Positions 16,174 to 25,272 of a stretch of DNA of 64,000 nucleotides are shown piece after piece; the first letter of the stretch is position 1, and the number at the start of each line of letters is the position of its first letter. A program made the position numbers and the translations under genes. The notes under the pieces are model-generated. The model was not told the DNA's origin. It saw only the letters and a program-made list of their open reading frames with translations, and did no database searches. The stretch comes from JASLBX01 sp035762665 (GTDB lineage: Bacteria > Actinomycetota > Actinomycetes > Jiangellales > Jiangellaceae): assembly GCA_035762665.1 (NCBI GenBank), contig DASTNZ010000013.1:52189-116188 (forward strand). Direction: 5' to 3'.

Positions 16174-17396
16174 GCCTGCGGCCTCCAGCCATGCTCGGCT
16201 ACGAAAGCCGCCAGCAGTTCCGGGTTCCGGCGGGCCGACTCGAGATGGCGTTCGTACTCCCGGCTCAGGCGAGCCCGGAGTAAATCGTCGGCGGTCAGCA
16301 GGCGGTCGATCGTGGTGTGCAGTGTGTCGAACATGCCGGCACCGGGATTGATGCACAGCTCCGGCATTCCCATCTCGTCGAACAGCGTGCGTAACCGGAG
16401 ATCCTGGGCAACGGCGACCTGGGGTACCGCCGCGGCGATGGAGAGGATCGACGCGTGGTACCTGGATGTGACGAGCGCCCCGAGGCTCCGAAGCAGTGCC
16501 GTCATCCTCGACGCGTCGTGCTGGCGCGCGGAGAACATCCGAGCCCGATCGGCGTGAACCATCCGGGCATGGATGTGCCCGGCGAGCATTTCGTCAAGCT
16601 CTTCCATGCAGATCAGCGCGATGGAGCGGTCGTGCCGTTCGATGATCGCGTCGGCGAGCCGCGCATAGCCGTCGGCGAGCGCAGCGGTCGCGGCGCGCCG
16701 GGCGGGCGATCGGGAGTAGTAGTACGGCCAGCGGTAACAATCGGCCCGCCGCCCCCAAGGTCGGATCACTACCGGCCACAGGTTGTAGTCGACGCAGGCG
16801 ATGCCCACGGGCGCGGCTCCCACGTCGGGCCACGCTTCGTACAGCCACAACGCGTCGGCCTTGCGCGGTTCGAACCGGAAGGCGTTGTCGGCCGTGACTT
16901 CGATCCGGTTCTCGACGCCCCAACCCCGCAGACGTTCCGCGGCGGCTGCTGAGCGCACCACGATGAGGTCCGTCTTAGGCGCCGTGTGACGCACGAGCCA
17001 CCGGTTGTGCGGCTTGAGCTCACCAGCGTCGACAGCGTATGCAAGGCACGGCTTGCCAGCCGCGTGGGCGCAGCTCGTCGCCCACATGAAGTACCACAGC
17101 AGCGCGGAGGCACTCGAATCCATGTAGGTGGCGCCCTCCACCAGCACGATGAGGTCGTGTTGACGGACGAGCCGGCGGGCCTTCGACAGGAAGATCATCG
17201 GCATCGGGACGATGTCTATGCCCGGCAAGTCCCCGACGTAGCGCTCCAGGTTACCGGGCTCGAGTGCCGGAATCGTCAACCGAGCGCCGGGTCCCAGCAC
17301 GGCGCGGATGTCAGCGATGTCGGCGAGGAGTAATGCTTCGGCGCCGGTGTTGTTGGCACCGTTGTAGCCAACCAGCAGAGCACTCGGATCAGCCAT
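16161..17396 (-). CDS. Polysaccharide pyruvyl transferase-family protein
   Basis: A 411-residue member of the polysaccharide pyruvyl transferase (CsaB-like) family, which transfers pyruvate from PEP to sugars. Supporting stretches are LLVGYNGANNTGAEALLLADI at the start, SRYHASILSIAAAVPQVAVA (the conserved R-H region near the donor site) around residue 330, and a helical C-terminus. ATG at 17396 is preceded by GGGGGT; an upstream in-frame ATG at 17447 lacks a site. It is the first gene of a tightly overlapped operon (17396 to 10840) with a reductase-ligase fusion, GMC oxidoreductase and SRPBCC protein. A role in decorating a glycolipid or wall polymer is plausible but inferred. Confidence 0.8.
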   Translation of the reverse strand: MADPSALLVGYNGANNTGAEALLLADIADIRAVLGPGARLTIPALEPGNLERYVGDLPGIDIVPMPMIFLSKARRLVRQHDLIVLVEGATYMDSSASALLWYFMWATSCAHAAGKPCLAYAVDAGELKPHNRWLVRHTAPKTDLIVVRSAAAAERLRGWGVENRIEVTADNAFRFEPRKADALWLYEAWPDVGAAPVGIACVDYNLWPVVIRPWGRRADCYRWPYYYSRSPARRAATAALADGYARLADAIIERHDRSIALICMEELDEMLAGHIHARMVHADRARMFSARQHDASRMTALLRSLGALVTSRYHASILSIAAAVPQVAVAQDLRLRTLFDEMGMPELCINPGAGMFDTLHTTIDRLLTADDLLRARLSREYERHLESARRNPELLAAFVAEHGWRPQAWAA

Positions 17397-17730
17397 CAGC
17401 TGACCCCCTTCACGCGGCGCGAAGATAGCGCCGTTCTTGCTTTGCACTTCTGTGACCAGTCTCGGTCGCCGCGTGGCCGAGCCCTAGAGCCGATAGGCCC
17501 CGGACGGGGGGACGTTTGGAGTTACGTGGACGCCGCGATGGCACAGGACGGACGCGTGACCGCACCGTTTGTCCACGCATCCGCTAGGCATGCCCAGGTA
17601 GCTGCGACCAATTCCATCGCCGTGCTCTGGATCGTGGCGGACGGCGCACTCGAGCCTCTTCAGACGGGAACACCGGCAGGCGTGGCGGGTCTCGGGCGTA
17701 CCGACAACATTGACCGGTCTGAGCATGAGC
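17397..17730. other. Gene-free interval before the pyruvyl transferase operon
   Basis: Between the start of the pyruvyl transferase gene and the terminator hairpin at 17731 I see no reading frame with a ribosome site or recognisable product. It probably holds the promoter of the minus-strand operon, but no clear -35/-10 pair is evident. Confidence 0.4.
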
Positions 17731-17766
17731 CGGCCGGACAGGCATGTCCCTTGGCATGTCCGGCCG
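17731..17766 (-). terminator. Hairpin terminator of the SnoaL-like gene
   Basis: A perfect 10-bp inverted repeat, CGGCCGGACA (17731-17740) and TGTCCGGCCG (17757-17766), with a 16-base loop that itself holds a GGCATGTCC direct repeat. It lies 10 bases past the stop of the minus-strand gene ending at 17776. Confidence 0.6.
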
Positions 17767-17775
17767 AAATTCTGC

Positions 17776-18180
17776 TCAGGAAGGAGCGAACTTGTCGAAG
17801 AACGCGTCAGTCTCGGCGTCGTTCTCCGACATTCCCCACGCCTCGGTGATCTTCCCGTCAGTGATGTGGAAGACGTTCACGAACCGGTAGTCGACCCGGT
17901 CGCCGTCCGGCGCCTCGAGGTGCGCCGTCCCGAGGATTACCGTGTGGTCGTCGTTGGCCAGCACATCGTGGACGTCGACGCTGCCGGATCCGCCGCCGCT
18001 GCCCGCGAGCACCTGCAGTACGACGTCCTTGCCCCGGTACTCGCCGGCGACCTTGCTGTTTCCACCGACATGCCAGACGACATCGTCGGCCATGTGATCG
18101 TCGAACCACTGATTGTCGCCACGCTGCATGGCCCCGAAAGACTCGCGAGCGATGGCAATGTTCGGATGCTCCCCTGTCAT
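17776..18180 (-). CDS. SnoaL-like / nuclear transport factor 2-fold protein
   Basis: A 134-residue NTF2-fold protein of the SnoaL-like family. It has the pattern NIAIARESFGAMQRGD, then DDVVWHVGGNS and VFHITDGKITEAW, which closes the cone-shaped fold. Family members are polyketide cyclases, ester-handling or orphan binding proteins, and the sequence alone does not decide. ATG at 18180 follows GGAGGTGGGG. It is a single gene with its own terminator at 17731-17766. Confidence 0.85.
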   Translation of the reverse strand: MTGEHPNIAIARESFGAMQRGDNQWFDDHMADDVVWHVGGNSKVAGEYRGKDVVLQVLAGSGGGSGSVDVHDVLANDDHTVILGTAHLEAPDGDRVDYRFVNVFHITDGKITEAWGMSENDAETDAFFDKFAPS

Positions 18181-18525
18181 ACCCCCCCACCTCCGACGAG
18201 CAGCCTACTCTCGGTCCACACGGTTCAGAAGCGCTCGACGAAACCTCACCCAATGCTGCGCGCGGCGGAGCAACTCGACACTTAGCACGAGAAGTGGCTC
18301 CTCGGTCAGATCGCATTTTGACGGCTGGCGCTGGCAGAGATCGTCCGGGTGCACATCAGCCGTCCACTTCGACCTCGCGACCCGATCACTCGTTGAGTGC
18401 GTGTCGCCGACCTGCAACAGATCACTGTGGGCCTAGCGTTCTTCTTGGCGTGCAAGGCCGGACGGGAGATTGGGCGTGATGGGTCTGTTTCGCCGAATCG
18501 ACTTGCTCCAGGCGGCGGTTGCGGG
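18181..18525. other. Intergenic region between divergent genes
   Basis: No convincing gene. A frame leading into the downstream permease is open from 18397 but reads as low-complexity polar sequence without a ribosome site. The promoters of the SnoaL-like and permease genes should lie here; none is distinctive. Confidence 0.35.
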
Positions 18526-19644
18526 GTGACCGGGACCGACCCGGCCGATGTTCGGCCGGAGCGCAGCAGCGGGAGTTCGGAGCCCGCCCTTCCTAGAACG
18601 CCGCGGTGGCTGCGGGTGATCGGAACCAACTGCTGGCTCGCACTGGGTGTGGCTGGAATGGCGGCCCTGCTCGGGTGGGCGTTGTCCTACACAAACCAGC
18701 TCGTGACCCCGTTTCTGATAGCCGCCGTGCTGGCGGTTCTCTTCACACCGGTGTTCGACTGGCTGACCGAGCACCGAATGCCACGGGTGCTCGCGGCGGC
18801 ACTGGTACTACTCGGACTGGTGATCGTCGCAGTAGTCGTGACGCTCGCAGTCGTTCGCGGCATCGGTCAGGTGGCGCCACAGATCGGTGAAGTCCTCGAC
18901 GACGCGGCCGCCGAAGTCGACGCTTGGCTCAGCAGCGCCGGCATCAGCCCCTCAACAGCATCGGATGCCACGTCATCCGCGATGGCTGCTGGCCAGACCG
19001 TCACCCTCACGCTGGCGAACGGCGTCTTCACGGGGTTGGGCGCGCTGTCCTCAGTCGTGTTCATGCTGTTCATCGGCTCGGTGATCTTCCTGTTCATGCT
19101 GCTCCACGGCGAGCGGTACCAGGCTTGGCTCGTTTCACACAGTGCCCTCTCGCCCGACTTCATCGGGCCGCTGGTCCATGACTCCGCGTCGGCAATCAGG
19201 GGTTATTTCAGAGGGACGACGATCCTGGCGGTCACCAACGCAGTTCCGGTCGGCCTGACTGCGTGGTTGTTGGACATTCCGCTCGTGGTCCCCATCGCCT
19301 TGGTGACGTTCATCACTGCGTATGTGCCGTTCTTCGGAGCCATCGTCGCAGGTGTGTTCGCATGCCTCGTGGCGCTTGGTAGCCAGGGCCTTCCCACGGC
19401 CTTGATCATGCTGGCAGTGCTGCTATTCGTGAACAACGTCCTGCAGAATTTCTTCGCGCCGGTCGCCTACGGCTCGTCTCTGGACCTTGATCCGTTGGTT
19501 GTTCTCCTCGTCACCACGGGAGCCGGCCTGGTCGGCGGGATCATGCTGATCATGCTTGCCGCACCGATCACCGCGATCATCATCAGGGCAGCAGAGCGGC
19601 TCGCTGCGGCCCGCGAGGCTGCGCCCAGGCTCTCCGACGCGTAG
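18526..19644 (+). CDS. AI-2E-family permease
   Basis: Member of the AI-2E/UPF0118 family of membrane exporters. After a 30-residue polar N-terminus come paired helices (WLALGVAGMAALLGWALS, PFLIAAVLAVLFTPVFDWL), then the conserved central region and the long helices FITAYVPFFGAIVAGVFACL and VVLLVTTGAGLVGGIMLIMLAAP. The motif PFFGAIVAG is diagnostic. The start is uncertain: GTG at 18526 gives 372 residues, in line with relatives; an ATG at 18397 would add 43 residues of non-conserved sequence. Function in actinomycetes (signal export, ion antiport or lipid export) is not established. Confidence 0.8.
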   Translation: MTGTDPADVRPERSSGSSEPALPRTPRWLRVIGTNCWLALGVAGMAALLGWALSYTNQLVTPFLIAAVLAVLFTPVFDWLTEHRMPRVLAAALVLLGLVIVAVVVTLAVVRGIGQVAPQIGEVLDDAAAEVDAWLSSAGISPSTASDATSSAMAAGQTVTLTLANGVFTGLGALSSVVFMLFIGSVIFLFMLLHGERYQAWLVSHSALSPDFIGPLVHDSASAIRGYFRGTTILAVTNAVPVGLTAWLLDIPLVVPIALVTFITAYVPFFGAIVAGVFACLVALGSQGLPTALIMLAVLLFVNNVLQNFFAPVAYGSSLDLDPLVVLLVTTGAGLVGGIMLIMLAAPITAIIIRAAERLAAAREAAPRLSDA

Positions 19645-19877
19645 CCTCTCGAGGCGGCTACAGCCGATCCACTCGAAACCTCAACACAGTCGCTGCCTCG
19701 GCTCGCGGCCGGGAGTCCACAGCAGGCCAACACATGTAGAACGAAGGGCTTCGCGTTTCCTACGTCTACCGGATGATCCGGGTTCGGCGCCGTTGCTTGA
19801 CTGGGCTTCTTCGGCCTGTTGCTACCGATTCTGCTGGCTTCGGCCGAGCCCACTTGCATCGCCGAAAGGGGCCCAGA

Positions 19878-21818
19878 ATGATCAAGCCACGCGGGCGCAT
19901 CCTTGCCGTCACGGCTGCACTGGCGATCGTCGTTGCGGCCGCGCCGACCGCAGGAGCGGCAGATCCGCCAGAAATCGTGATCGAAGGCGGCGTGACGCAG
20001 CCGGTCTTCGGCTACACGGACGCCATTCGGGAACGGGTCTGGATCGAGACCGACGTTGACAGCGAAGGCGACGGCAACCTCGATCTGGTGGCCCTGGACA
20101 TCATGCGGCCGGCCGCCACCGAGGACGGCCTCAAGTCACCTGTCGTTATGGACGCCAGCCCGTACTTCACGACGCTCTGCCGTGGCAACGAGAGCGAGTG
20201 CATCGCCGATGTCGACGGCGACGGCATCAATGACCGCTGGCCGCTCTTCTACGACAACTACTTCGTGCCACGCGGCTACGCGGTCATCCTGCTGCACATG
20301 GTCGGTACGGGATTCTCGACAGGCTGCCCGGCAACCGGCGGCGTGTCGGACACCGCTGGGCCGACGGCGGCCATCGACTGGCTCAACGGCCGGCGCCAAG
20401 CGTTCGACGCCGACGGAAACGAGGTCGTGGCCGATTGGCACAACGGCAAGACCGGCATGATCGGCAAGTCATACGACGGGACGCTGCCGAACGCGACCGC
20501 TGTGACCGGCATCGACGGCCTGGCCACCATCGTCCCGATCAGCGCCATCTCGAACTGGTACTGGTACACCCGACTCGCCGGTGGTCGCCTCAACGGCTGG
20601 CACAACAACTATCCCGCGTCGCTGTCGAACACGGTTACGAACCCGGATCGACGCACCTACTGCGCCCCGTTCCGAAGTGTCCTCAGTGCCAACGACGGCG
20701 ATGAGAGCGGCGATTACACGCCGTTCTGGGTCGAGCGCGACTACATGCCCGACGTCGGCAACATCGACGTCCCAGTTTTCATCGTCCACGGCTTGCAGGA
20801 CGACAACGTCAAGACCAACCATTTCGCCGAGCTGTGGTATGCCCTGCAGGAGCTGGACAAGCCGCGGAAGTTGTGGCTAACGCGAGCGGGCCACGAGGAG
20901 GCCTTCGACTTCCGGCGGGCCGAGTGGGTGGACACGATCCACCGGTGGTTCGACCGCTGGCTGTTCGACATTCAGAACGGCATCGAGCAGGAGCCCAAGG
21001 TCGACGTCGAGACCGATCCTGATGAATGGGAAACCCACGAGAAGTGGCCGTTGCACGACACGACCCCGACCCATCTGTGGTTCCGTCCCGGCACCGAGTC
21101 GTCCGCCGGCGGCTTCGGCCTCCAGCGCCTGCCCGGCAAGATCAGTCAGTCCAGCTTCCAGGACCACACGACCCAGAGCGAGACGACGATAATCAGCAAC
21201 CTCACGTCCGTCACGCCGAACCGGCTCGTGTACCTGTCCGAACCACTCGAGGCCCCGGTTCGCATCTCCGGCACGCCGGCGGTGGACCTGAGTGCCGTCG
21301 TCGACCAGCCGGACACCGACTTCGGCGCCGCAATCGTCGACTTCGGCCCAGCGAAGGATCGGGTCTCGCGGTCCAGCGAAGGCGTCAGCAACGCCGTCCC
21401 GCCGGTCGAGACCTGCTGGGGCGAAAGCGCATCGGTCGAGGACGGCGACGCCTGGACTGACGACGGCTGCTACTTCGAGACCGTCAAGAACATCAACAAC
21501 TCGACGACGTGGCGGGTCGCCCGCGGCGGCGTCGACGGGCTCAACTTGTACGACTACTCCAACCCCACGCCGCTTGTGCCGGGTGAGACGTACGAGTTCA
21601 GCTTCGACCTCTACCCCACCGACTACATCTTCGATGAGGGCCACCAGATCGGTGTCGTCATCGTGTCCAGCTACCCGCAACTCCTCTGCTCGGGCACGGC
21701 CCCGGCCTGCGCCGCGCCGAACATGAACCGGCCGTCCGTGACGCTCAATGTCAACAACAGCCGGGTCACCCTGCCGATCGTCGGTGGGCTTCAGGCCGTC
21801 GAGGAAGCGGGGTTCTAG
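19878..21818 (+). CDS. Secreted CocE/NonD (X-Pro dipeptidyl-peptidase S15-type) hydrolase
   Basis: A 646-residue secreted serine hydrolase. A Sec signal (MIKPRGRILAVTAALAIVVA, then AAAPTAGAA) precedes an S15 alpha/beta-hydrolase core. The nucleophile motif is GKSYDG (Ser near residue 198), Asp lies in VHGLQDDN (about 308) and His in AGHEE (about 340). A C-terminal jelly-roll domain (from about 395; VRISGTPAVDLSA ... GHQIGVVIVSSYP) is standard for CocE/NonD and X-Pro dipeptidyl peptidases. ATG at 19878 follows GAAAGGGG. It cleaves Xaa-Pro peptides or ester/acyl bonds; specificity cannot be read. A 12-bp-stem terminator follows. The 233 bases upstream (19645-19877) hold no other gene. Confidence 0.88.
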   Translation: MIKPRGRILAVTAALAIVVAAAPTAGAADPPEIVIEGGVTQPVFGYTDAIRERVWIETDVDSEGDGNLDLVALDIMRPAATEDGLKSPVVMDASPYFTTLCRGNESECIADVDGDGINDRWPLFYDNYFVPRGYAVILLHMVGTGFSTGCPATGGVSDTAGPTAAIDWLNGRRQAFDADGNEVVADWHNGKTGMIGKSYDGTLPNATAVTGIDGLATIVPISAISNWYWYTRLAGGRLNGWHNNYPASLSNTVTNPDRRTYCAPFRSVLSANDGDESGDYTPFWVERDYMPDVGNIDVPVFIVHGLQDDNVKTNHFAELWYALQELDKPRKLWLTRAGHEEAFDFRRAEWVDTIHRWFDRWLFDIQNGIEQEPKVDVETDPDEWETHEKWPLHDTTPTHLWFRPGTESSAGGFGLQRLPGKISQSSFQDHTTQSETTIISNLTSVTPNRLVYLSEPLEAPVRISGTPAVDLSAVVDQPDTDFGAAIVDFGPAKDRVSRSSEGVSNAVPPVETCWGESASVEDGDAWTDDGCYFETVKNINNSTTWRVARGGVDGLNLYDYSNPTPLVPGETYEFSFDLYPTDYIFDEGHQIGVVIVSSYPQLLCSGTAPACAAPNMNRPSVTLNVNNSRVTLPIVGGLQAVEEAGF

Positions 21819-21843
21819 CGAGCTAGGTTCTGCGCTACCGAGC

Positions 21844-21875
21844 GCCCGCCGAGCCGCTGGCATGGCTCGGCGGGC
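21844..21875 (+). terminator. Hairpin terminator after the secreted hydrolase
   Basis: A perfect 12-bp stem, GCCCGCCGAGCC (21844-21855) and GGCTCGGCGGGC (21864-21875), with an 8-base loop. It lies 25 bases after the stop and also faces the end of the minus-strand DUF1116 gene. Confidence 0.7.
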
Positions 21876-21900
21876 ACTCGATTGGCCGCCAAGGGCGCGC

Positions 21901-23346
21901 TTAACGACGAGAGATCTGCTTGCTTACGGCGAGCAGCGCCTGCTGGAAGCACTCGAGGGGCGCTCGGGCGAGGCCGGCGCCGACCTGCCCTCGCCCACCG
22001 GCGACGTCCAGAATGCCAGTGGTGATACTGGGCACGATCTCGAGCTCCACAACTTTGCGCACGTCCAGCCCGAGGGGAGTGCCAGTGAAGTCGAGCTGCG
22101 GGATCTTGAACCGGGAACTACGCGCGACGCACACACGTCCAACCGCACGGGTGCGCTCGACGGCGTCGCTCATCCGTCCGCCGACGAAGCCGGCTACGGC
22201 CGGGGAGGCGGCCGCCGCGGCTCCACCGAGTCCCACCAGTTCAATGACCGCGCTGTCTCCGATGTCAAGCGCCGCGTCGCCTGGACCGAAGTCGCTGCGG
22301 TAGAGAGCGTCCTCCACGGGTGGTGCCGGCGCCACGAACCAGCGCTCGCCCGTCGCGCCGAGTCGGATCCCGAACGTCGTACCGTTGCGAGCCATGCCGG
22401 TGACAATCGTCGCATCGGGCACCTGGGCCGCCCAGTCGGTCGTTGCCTTGGCGGCCGCGATCGCCAGGTTCAGGAAGAACAGGTAGTTGCTGGAGAGGAA
22501 CCGCGCCAGCTCGGTCCGTCGGGCGTCGTCCAAAGCAGTGAGGTGGGTCAGCAGGTTGCGGATCAGCAGGTTCGTGCTGGCCTGCAGCCGCATGTGAATG
22601 TCGTCGCCCATTTGCACACCCTGTGCGGCGATTATGAAGAGCTCGACGGGCTCGGCATTGCGCAGTGCCTGGTCGAGCAACGGCCCAGCGACGTCACGCA
22701 GCCAGCGCAGGTGGGCCACGGCCTGCCGATCGTCCACGCCGAGCCACGGCGACCGGCCCGGCCCTTGGTTCAGCGGCGTGTATGCGGTGTTCCCGCCGAG
22801 CTCGTTGTGTACGACCAGGACGGGGGCGGACGGGCCGAGGGTCGTCGCCATCGGCAGCGCGGCCGCGTGGTCATTGGCCGGCGCCAGCTCCACCTCCCCG
22901 CGTTCGACGAGTCGATCCGCGTCCCGTGGCGAGTCGGCCCAGCCTTCGGCGAGAACCGTCGCCCGTAGCGACCGACGCAGTGGGTCGCAAAACTCGTCCC
23001 AGCCCAACGGTGGCCCCGGGTGTAGGACTGTGCGCTCGCCAAGACCAGGCACAACCGAGCCGGCGGGGCGCACAGCCGCCAGCACCGGCGCCGCTTCGTC
23101 CAACCGACGGACGGCCTCCCGGTTCGCCTCCTCCACAATGCTCGCTGCTGGGCCGTAGAGCTGGGTCAGCGCAGCGACCAACGCATCGTCACCGCCGGCC
23201 GGGATACGCCACGCGACGTCGACCGTGCGGGCCTGCTGCGCTCGAAGCGCCTCGCCGAACACGGGTAAACCGACATTCACGACAGAAACCTGCGAGGGGA
23301 TAGTCGTGCGGGCACTCCGCCCCGGCTCGCCGTGCGTCGTATTCAT
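21901..23346 (-). CDS. allG: DUF1116 protein, AllG-like subunit of oxamate carbamoyltransferase
   Basis: A 481-residue protein clearly of the YlbE/DUF1116 family. Stretches such as VLHPGPPLGWDEFCDPLR, AQGVQMGDDIHMRLQAS, TGMARNGTTFGIRLG and the close QVGAGLARAPLECFQQAL match the E. coli AllG pattern as I recall it. In E. coli, AllF (FdrA), AllG and AllH together form the oxamate carbamoyltransferase that phosphorolyses oxalurate to oxamate and carbamoyl phosphate. Here a FdrA/AllF homologue and carbamate kinase lie 11 kb away at the other end of the cluster; no AllH (DUF2877) is visible. ATG at 23346 follows AGGAGGG. The physiological carbamoyl compound may differ from oxalurate. Confidence 0.85.
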   Translation of the reverse strand: MNTTHGEPGRSARTTIPSQVSVVNVGLPVFGEALRAQQARTVDVAWRIPAGGDDALVAALTQLYGPAASIVEEANREAVRRLDEAAPVLAAVRPAGSVVPGLGERTVLHPGPPLGWDEFCDPLRRSLRATVLAEGWADSPRDADRLVERGEVELAPANDHAAALPMATTLGPSAPVLVVHNELGGNTAYTPLNQGPGRSPWLGVDDRQAVAHLRWLRDVAGPLLDQALRNAEPVELFIIAAQGVQMGDDIHMRLQASTNLLIRNLLTHLTALDDARRTELARFLSSNYLFFLNLAIAAAKATTDWAAQVPDATIVTGMARNGTTFGIRLGATGERWFVAPAPPVEDALYRSDFGPGDAALDIGDSAVIELVGLGGAAAAASPAVAGFVGGRMSDAVERTRAVGRVCVARSSRFKIPQLDFTGTPLGLDVRKVVELEIVPSITTGILDVAGGRGQVGAGLARAPLECFQQALLAVSKQISRR

Positions 23347-23390
23347 GGCCCTCCTGTCGCTGGCCCGCTGACCGGTACAGTGCACAGGCA

Positions 23391-23795
23391 ATGGATGTTG
23401 TCGCCACCTGGGAAGGCGGCTACCGCTGCACGGTGCGAGCGCGCCAATTCGAGCTGGTGGCCGACGAGCCGCCGTCGTCCGGAGGAGCCGACGGCGGGCC
23501 GACCCCGACCGAGCTGTTTCTGGCCTCGGTCGCCTCGTGTTTCACGATGGCGCTGTTCTACGTCGCTAGCAAGGACGGCCGCACGTTGCCCGGCCTGCGG
23601 GTCGTCGCCTCGGGTGAGTACGACGGCCCCCGATTCAGGCGCGTCCGTGTCGACGTACGGCCGGAGGCAGAAATCGGCGAGCTGCATGCGCTGGTCGAAC
23701 GTGCTCTCGCCGTGTGCTACGTGTCCAACACGCTGCGACACGCGCCGACGTTGGAGGTGGCACTCGGCGGCGACGTGGTGGTCAGCCAAGGGTGA
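23391..23795 (+). CDS. OsmC-family thiol peroxidase-like protein
   Basis: A 134-residue OsmC/Ohr-fold protein. It has the two characteristic cysteines, in LASVASCFTMALFYVAS and ALAVCYVSNTL, and the PTELFLASVASC signature. OsmC proteins reduce organic hydroperoxides through the cysteine pair. It is divergent from the AllG gene (44 bases apart) and its 3' end overlaps the convergent lyase gene by 14 bases (23782-23795). Within a cluster that appears to make a low-molecular-weight thiol, a protective or thiol-handling role is attractive but inferred. Confidence 0.85.
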   Translation: MDVVATWEGGYRCTVRARQFELVADEPPSSGGADGGPTPTELFLASVASCFTMALFYVASKDGRTLPGLRVVASGEYDGPRFRRVRVDVRPEAEIGELHALVERALAVCYVSNTLRHAPTLEVALGGDVVVSQG

Positions 23796-25272
23796 CCTCC
23801 CGAGCCGCGGCGACCAGGTTCTGCTCGGCTTGAACGAAGGCGTCGGTGAGCCGAGCGGCGCGTGCTCGCAGCTGCTGGGCCTCGCGTTCACAACCAGCCG
23901 CCATGGCGCGTACGTTGTCTGGCGCCGCACCACCGGCAACGGTCCGGCTCCGCACGATTACGTCGGGGTCGAGCGCCTCGCGCAGATCCTCGTCGCGCAG
24001 CCGCAAGTCCCGGCCCAACCGCGCGCGCGCAGCCTCGTCGAGCATGGCCGCCGTGATATCCACTCCGCGCAACCCTTCGCGGCTGGCCCGGCGAAGGGCG
24101 TCGCCGACGACATGGTAGGCCGACCGGTAGTCCAGCCGGCACGCTTGCATCACGTACTCGGCCAGGTCGGTGGCCTGCGAGAAGCCGCCGAAAAGGGCGT
24201 CGCGCATCCGCTGGGTGTTCACCTCGAGGGTCGCGACGACGCCGCGCATCAGGCGGGTCGCCCGAGCGGCGACGTCGACGGCCCGCGGCGTCTCGCCGTA
24301 GGCGAAGATCAGCGCGTCGCTGCGGGCGGACGGGGTCTTGGCGACGGCCAGCAGCCCGGTCAGCCTTCCGATCAGTAGCCCCGCGCTGCCGCGGACCACG
24401 CCGAGGCTGTACGGGTTGCGTTTCTGCGGCATCAGCACGCTGGCCCGAGTGTACGGGCCGGCCAGGGCGACGAAGTCGAACTCCTGGCTGTCCCAGATCT
24501 CCAGGTCCTCGGCCAACCGGCTGAGGTTCTCGACCAGCGTGGTAGCCGTGGCAACGAGGTCGACGAAGGTGTCGGTCTGCCACATCGCATCCCGGGTGTG
24601 CTCGATGACGCCGGCAAAGCCGAGCAGGTCGGCGAGGCGCTCGCGGCTGAGGAGGAGCCGGCTGCCGTTGACGCACCCTGCGCCGCCGGGGCTCTGGTTG
24701 ACCCAGCCGAGGATCTCTGTGAGGCGCTCGCCGGATCGCAGCGCGGGGTAGGCGAAGTGGAGTAGGTAGTGACCGAACGTGGACGGCTGCGCGTGCTGCA
24801 GGTAGGTCTGGTCCGGCATCAGCGTCTCGGCGTGCTCCCGAGCCTGCGCGGACAGAGCGGCCACGAAGTCTGAGACGTCGAGGATCAACGCGGCGACCTT
24901 GTGCCGCAGGAGTAGGCGCAGCGCGATCCGCACCGCCTCCCGCCGCGGACGGCCGGCGTGCAGCCAACCCGCGTCGTCGCCGAGCCGGTCGGAGAAGTAC
25001 CGCTCGCGGCAGTTGTACATCTCGCCGATCGCGGGATCGTACGGGAACTCCTCGGCCGGCTGATCGTAAGCGTCGAGCAGCAGGCCGACCAACCGCCGCG
25101 CCGGCTCTGCAGGCACGATGCCGGCCTCCAGCAGCACCAACACGTGCGCGAGATCGGCCAGTCCGAGTGGGCGGTGGAACAGCGGCGCCTCGGCGATTTC
25201 GAAGGCAAATCCGGCCTCGATCAGCTCCGGCGCGGCGGCGGCCGTCGACGGCCCGACCTCAGACCTGGACAT
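23782..25272 (-). CDS. Aspartase/fumarase-superfamily lyase (argininosuccinate-lyase-like), CoM-pathway candidate (XcbC/XcbD type)
   Basis: A 496-residue all-helical lyase resembling argininosuccinate lyase: TYLQHAQPSTFGHYLL, then the superfamily signature VLMPQKRNPYSLG around residue 285. Two catalytic positions of true lyases look altered. The His of the usual TH-x-Q motif is Tyr (TYLQ), and the second Ser of the GSS loop is Val (ASVLMPQK). In Xanthobacter, XcbC1 and XcbD1 are family members recruited to coenzyme M synthesis, where XcbC1 eliminates phosphate from phosphosulfolactate. Here the gene follows a D-cysteine-desulfhydrase-like gene (14-bp overlap) and a second family member in an operon headed by a ComA homologue. 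ATG at 25272 keeps the operon order. Which of the two lyase steps it performs is undecided. Confidence 0.82.
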   Translation of the reverse strand: MSRSEVGPSTAAAAPELIEAGFAFEIAEAPLFHRPLGLADLAHVLVLLEAGIVPAEPARRLVGLLLDAYDQPAEEFPYDPAIGEMYNCRERYFSDRLGDDAGWLHAGRPRREAVRIALRLLLRHKVAALILDVSDFVAALSAQAREHAETLMPDQTYLQHAQPSTFGHYLLHFAYPALRSGERLTEILGWVNQSPGGAGCVNGSRLLLSRERLADLLGFAGVIEHTRDAMWQTDTFVDLVATATTLVENLSRLAEDLEIWDSQEFDFVALAGPYTRASVLMPQKRNPYSLGVVRGSAGLLIGRLTGLLAVAKTPSARSDALIFAYGETPRAVDVAARATRLMRGVVATLEVNTQRMRDALFGGFSQATDLAEYVMQACRLDYRSAYHVVGDALRRASREGLRGVDITAAMLDEAARARLGRDLRLRDEDLREALDPDVIVRSRTVAGGAAPDNVRAMAAGCEREAQQLRARAARLTDAFVQAEQNLVAAAREVTLG

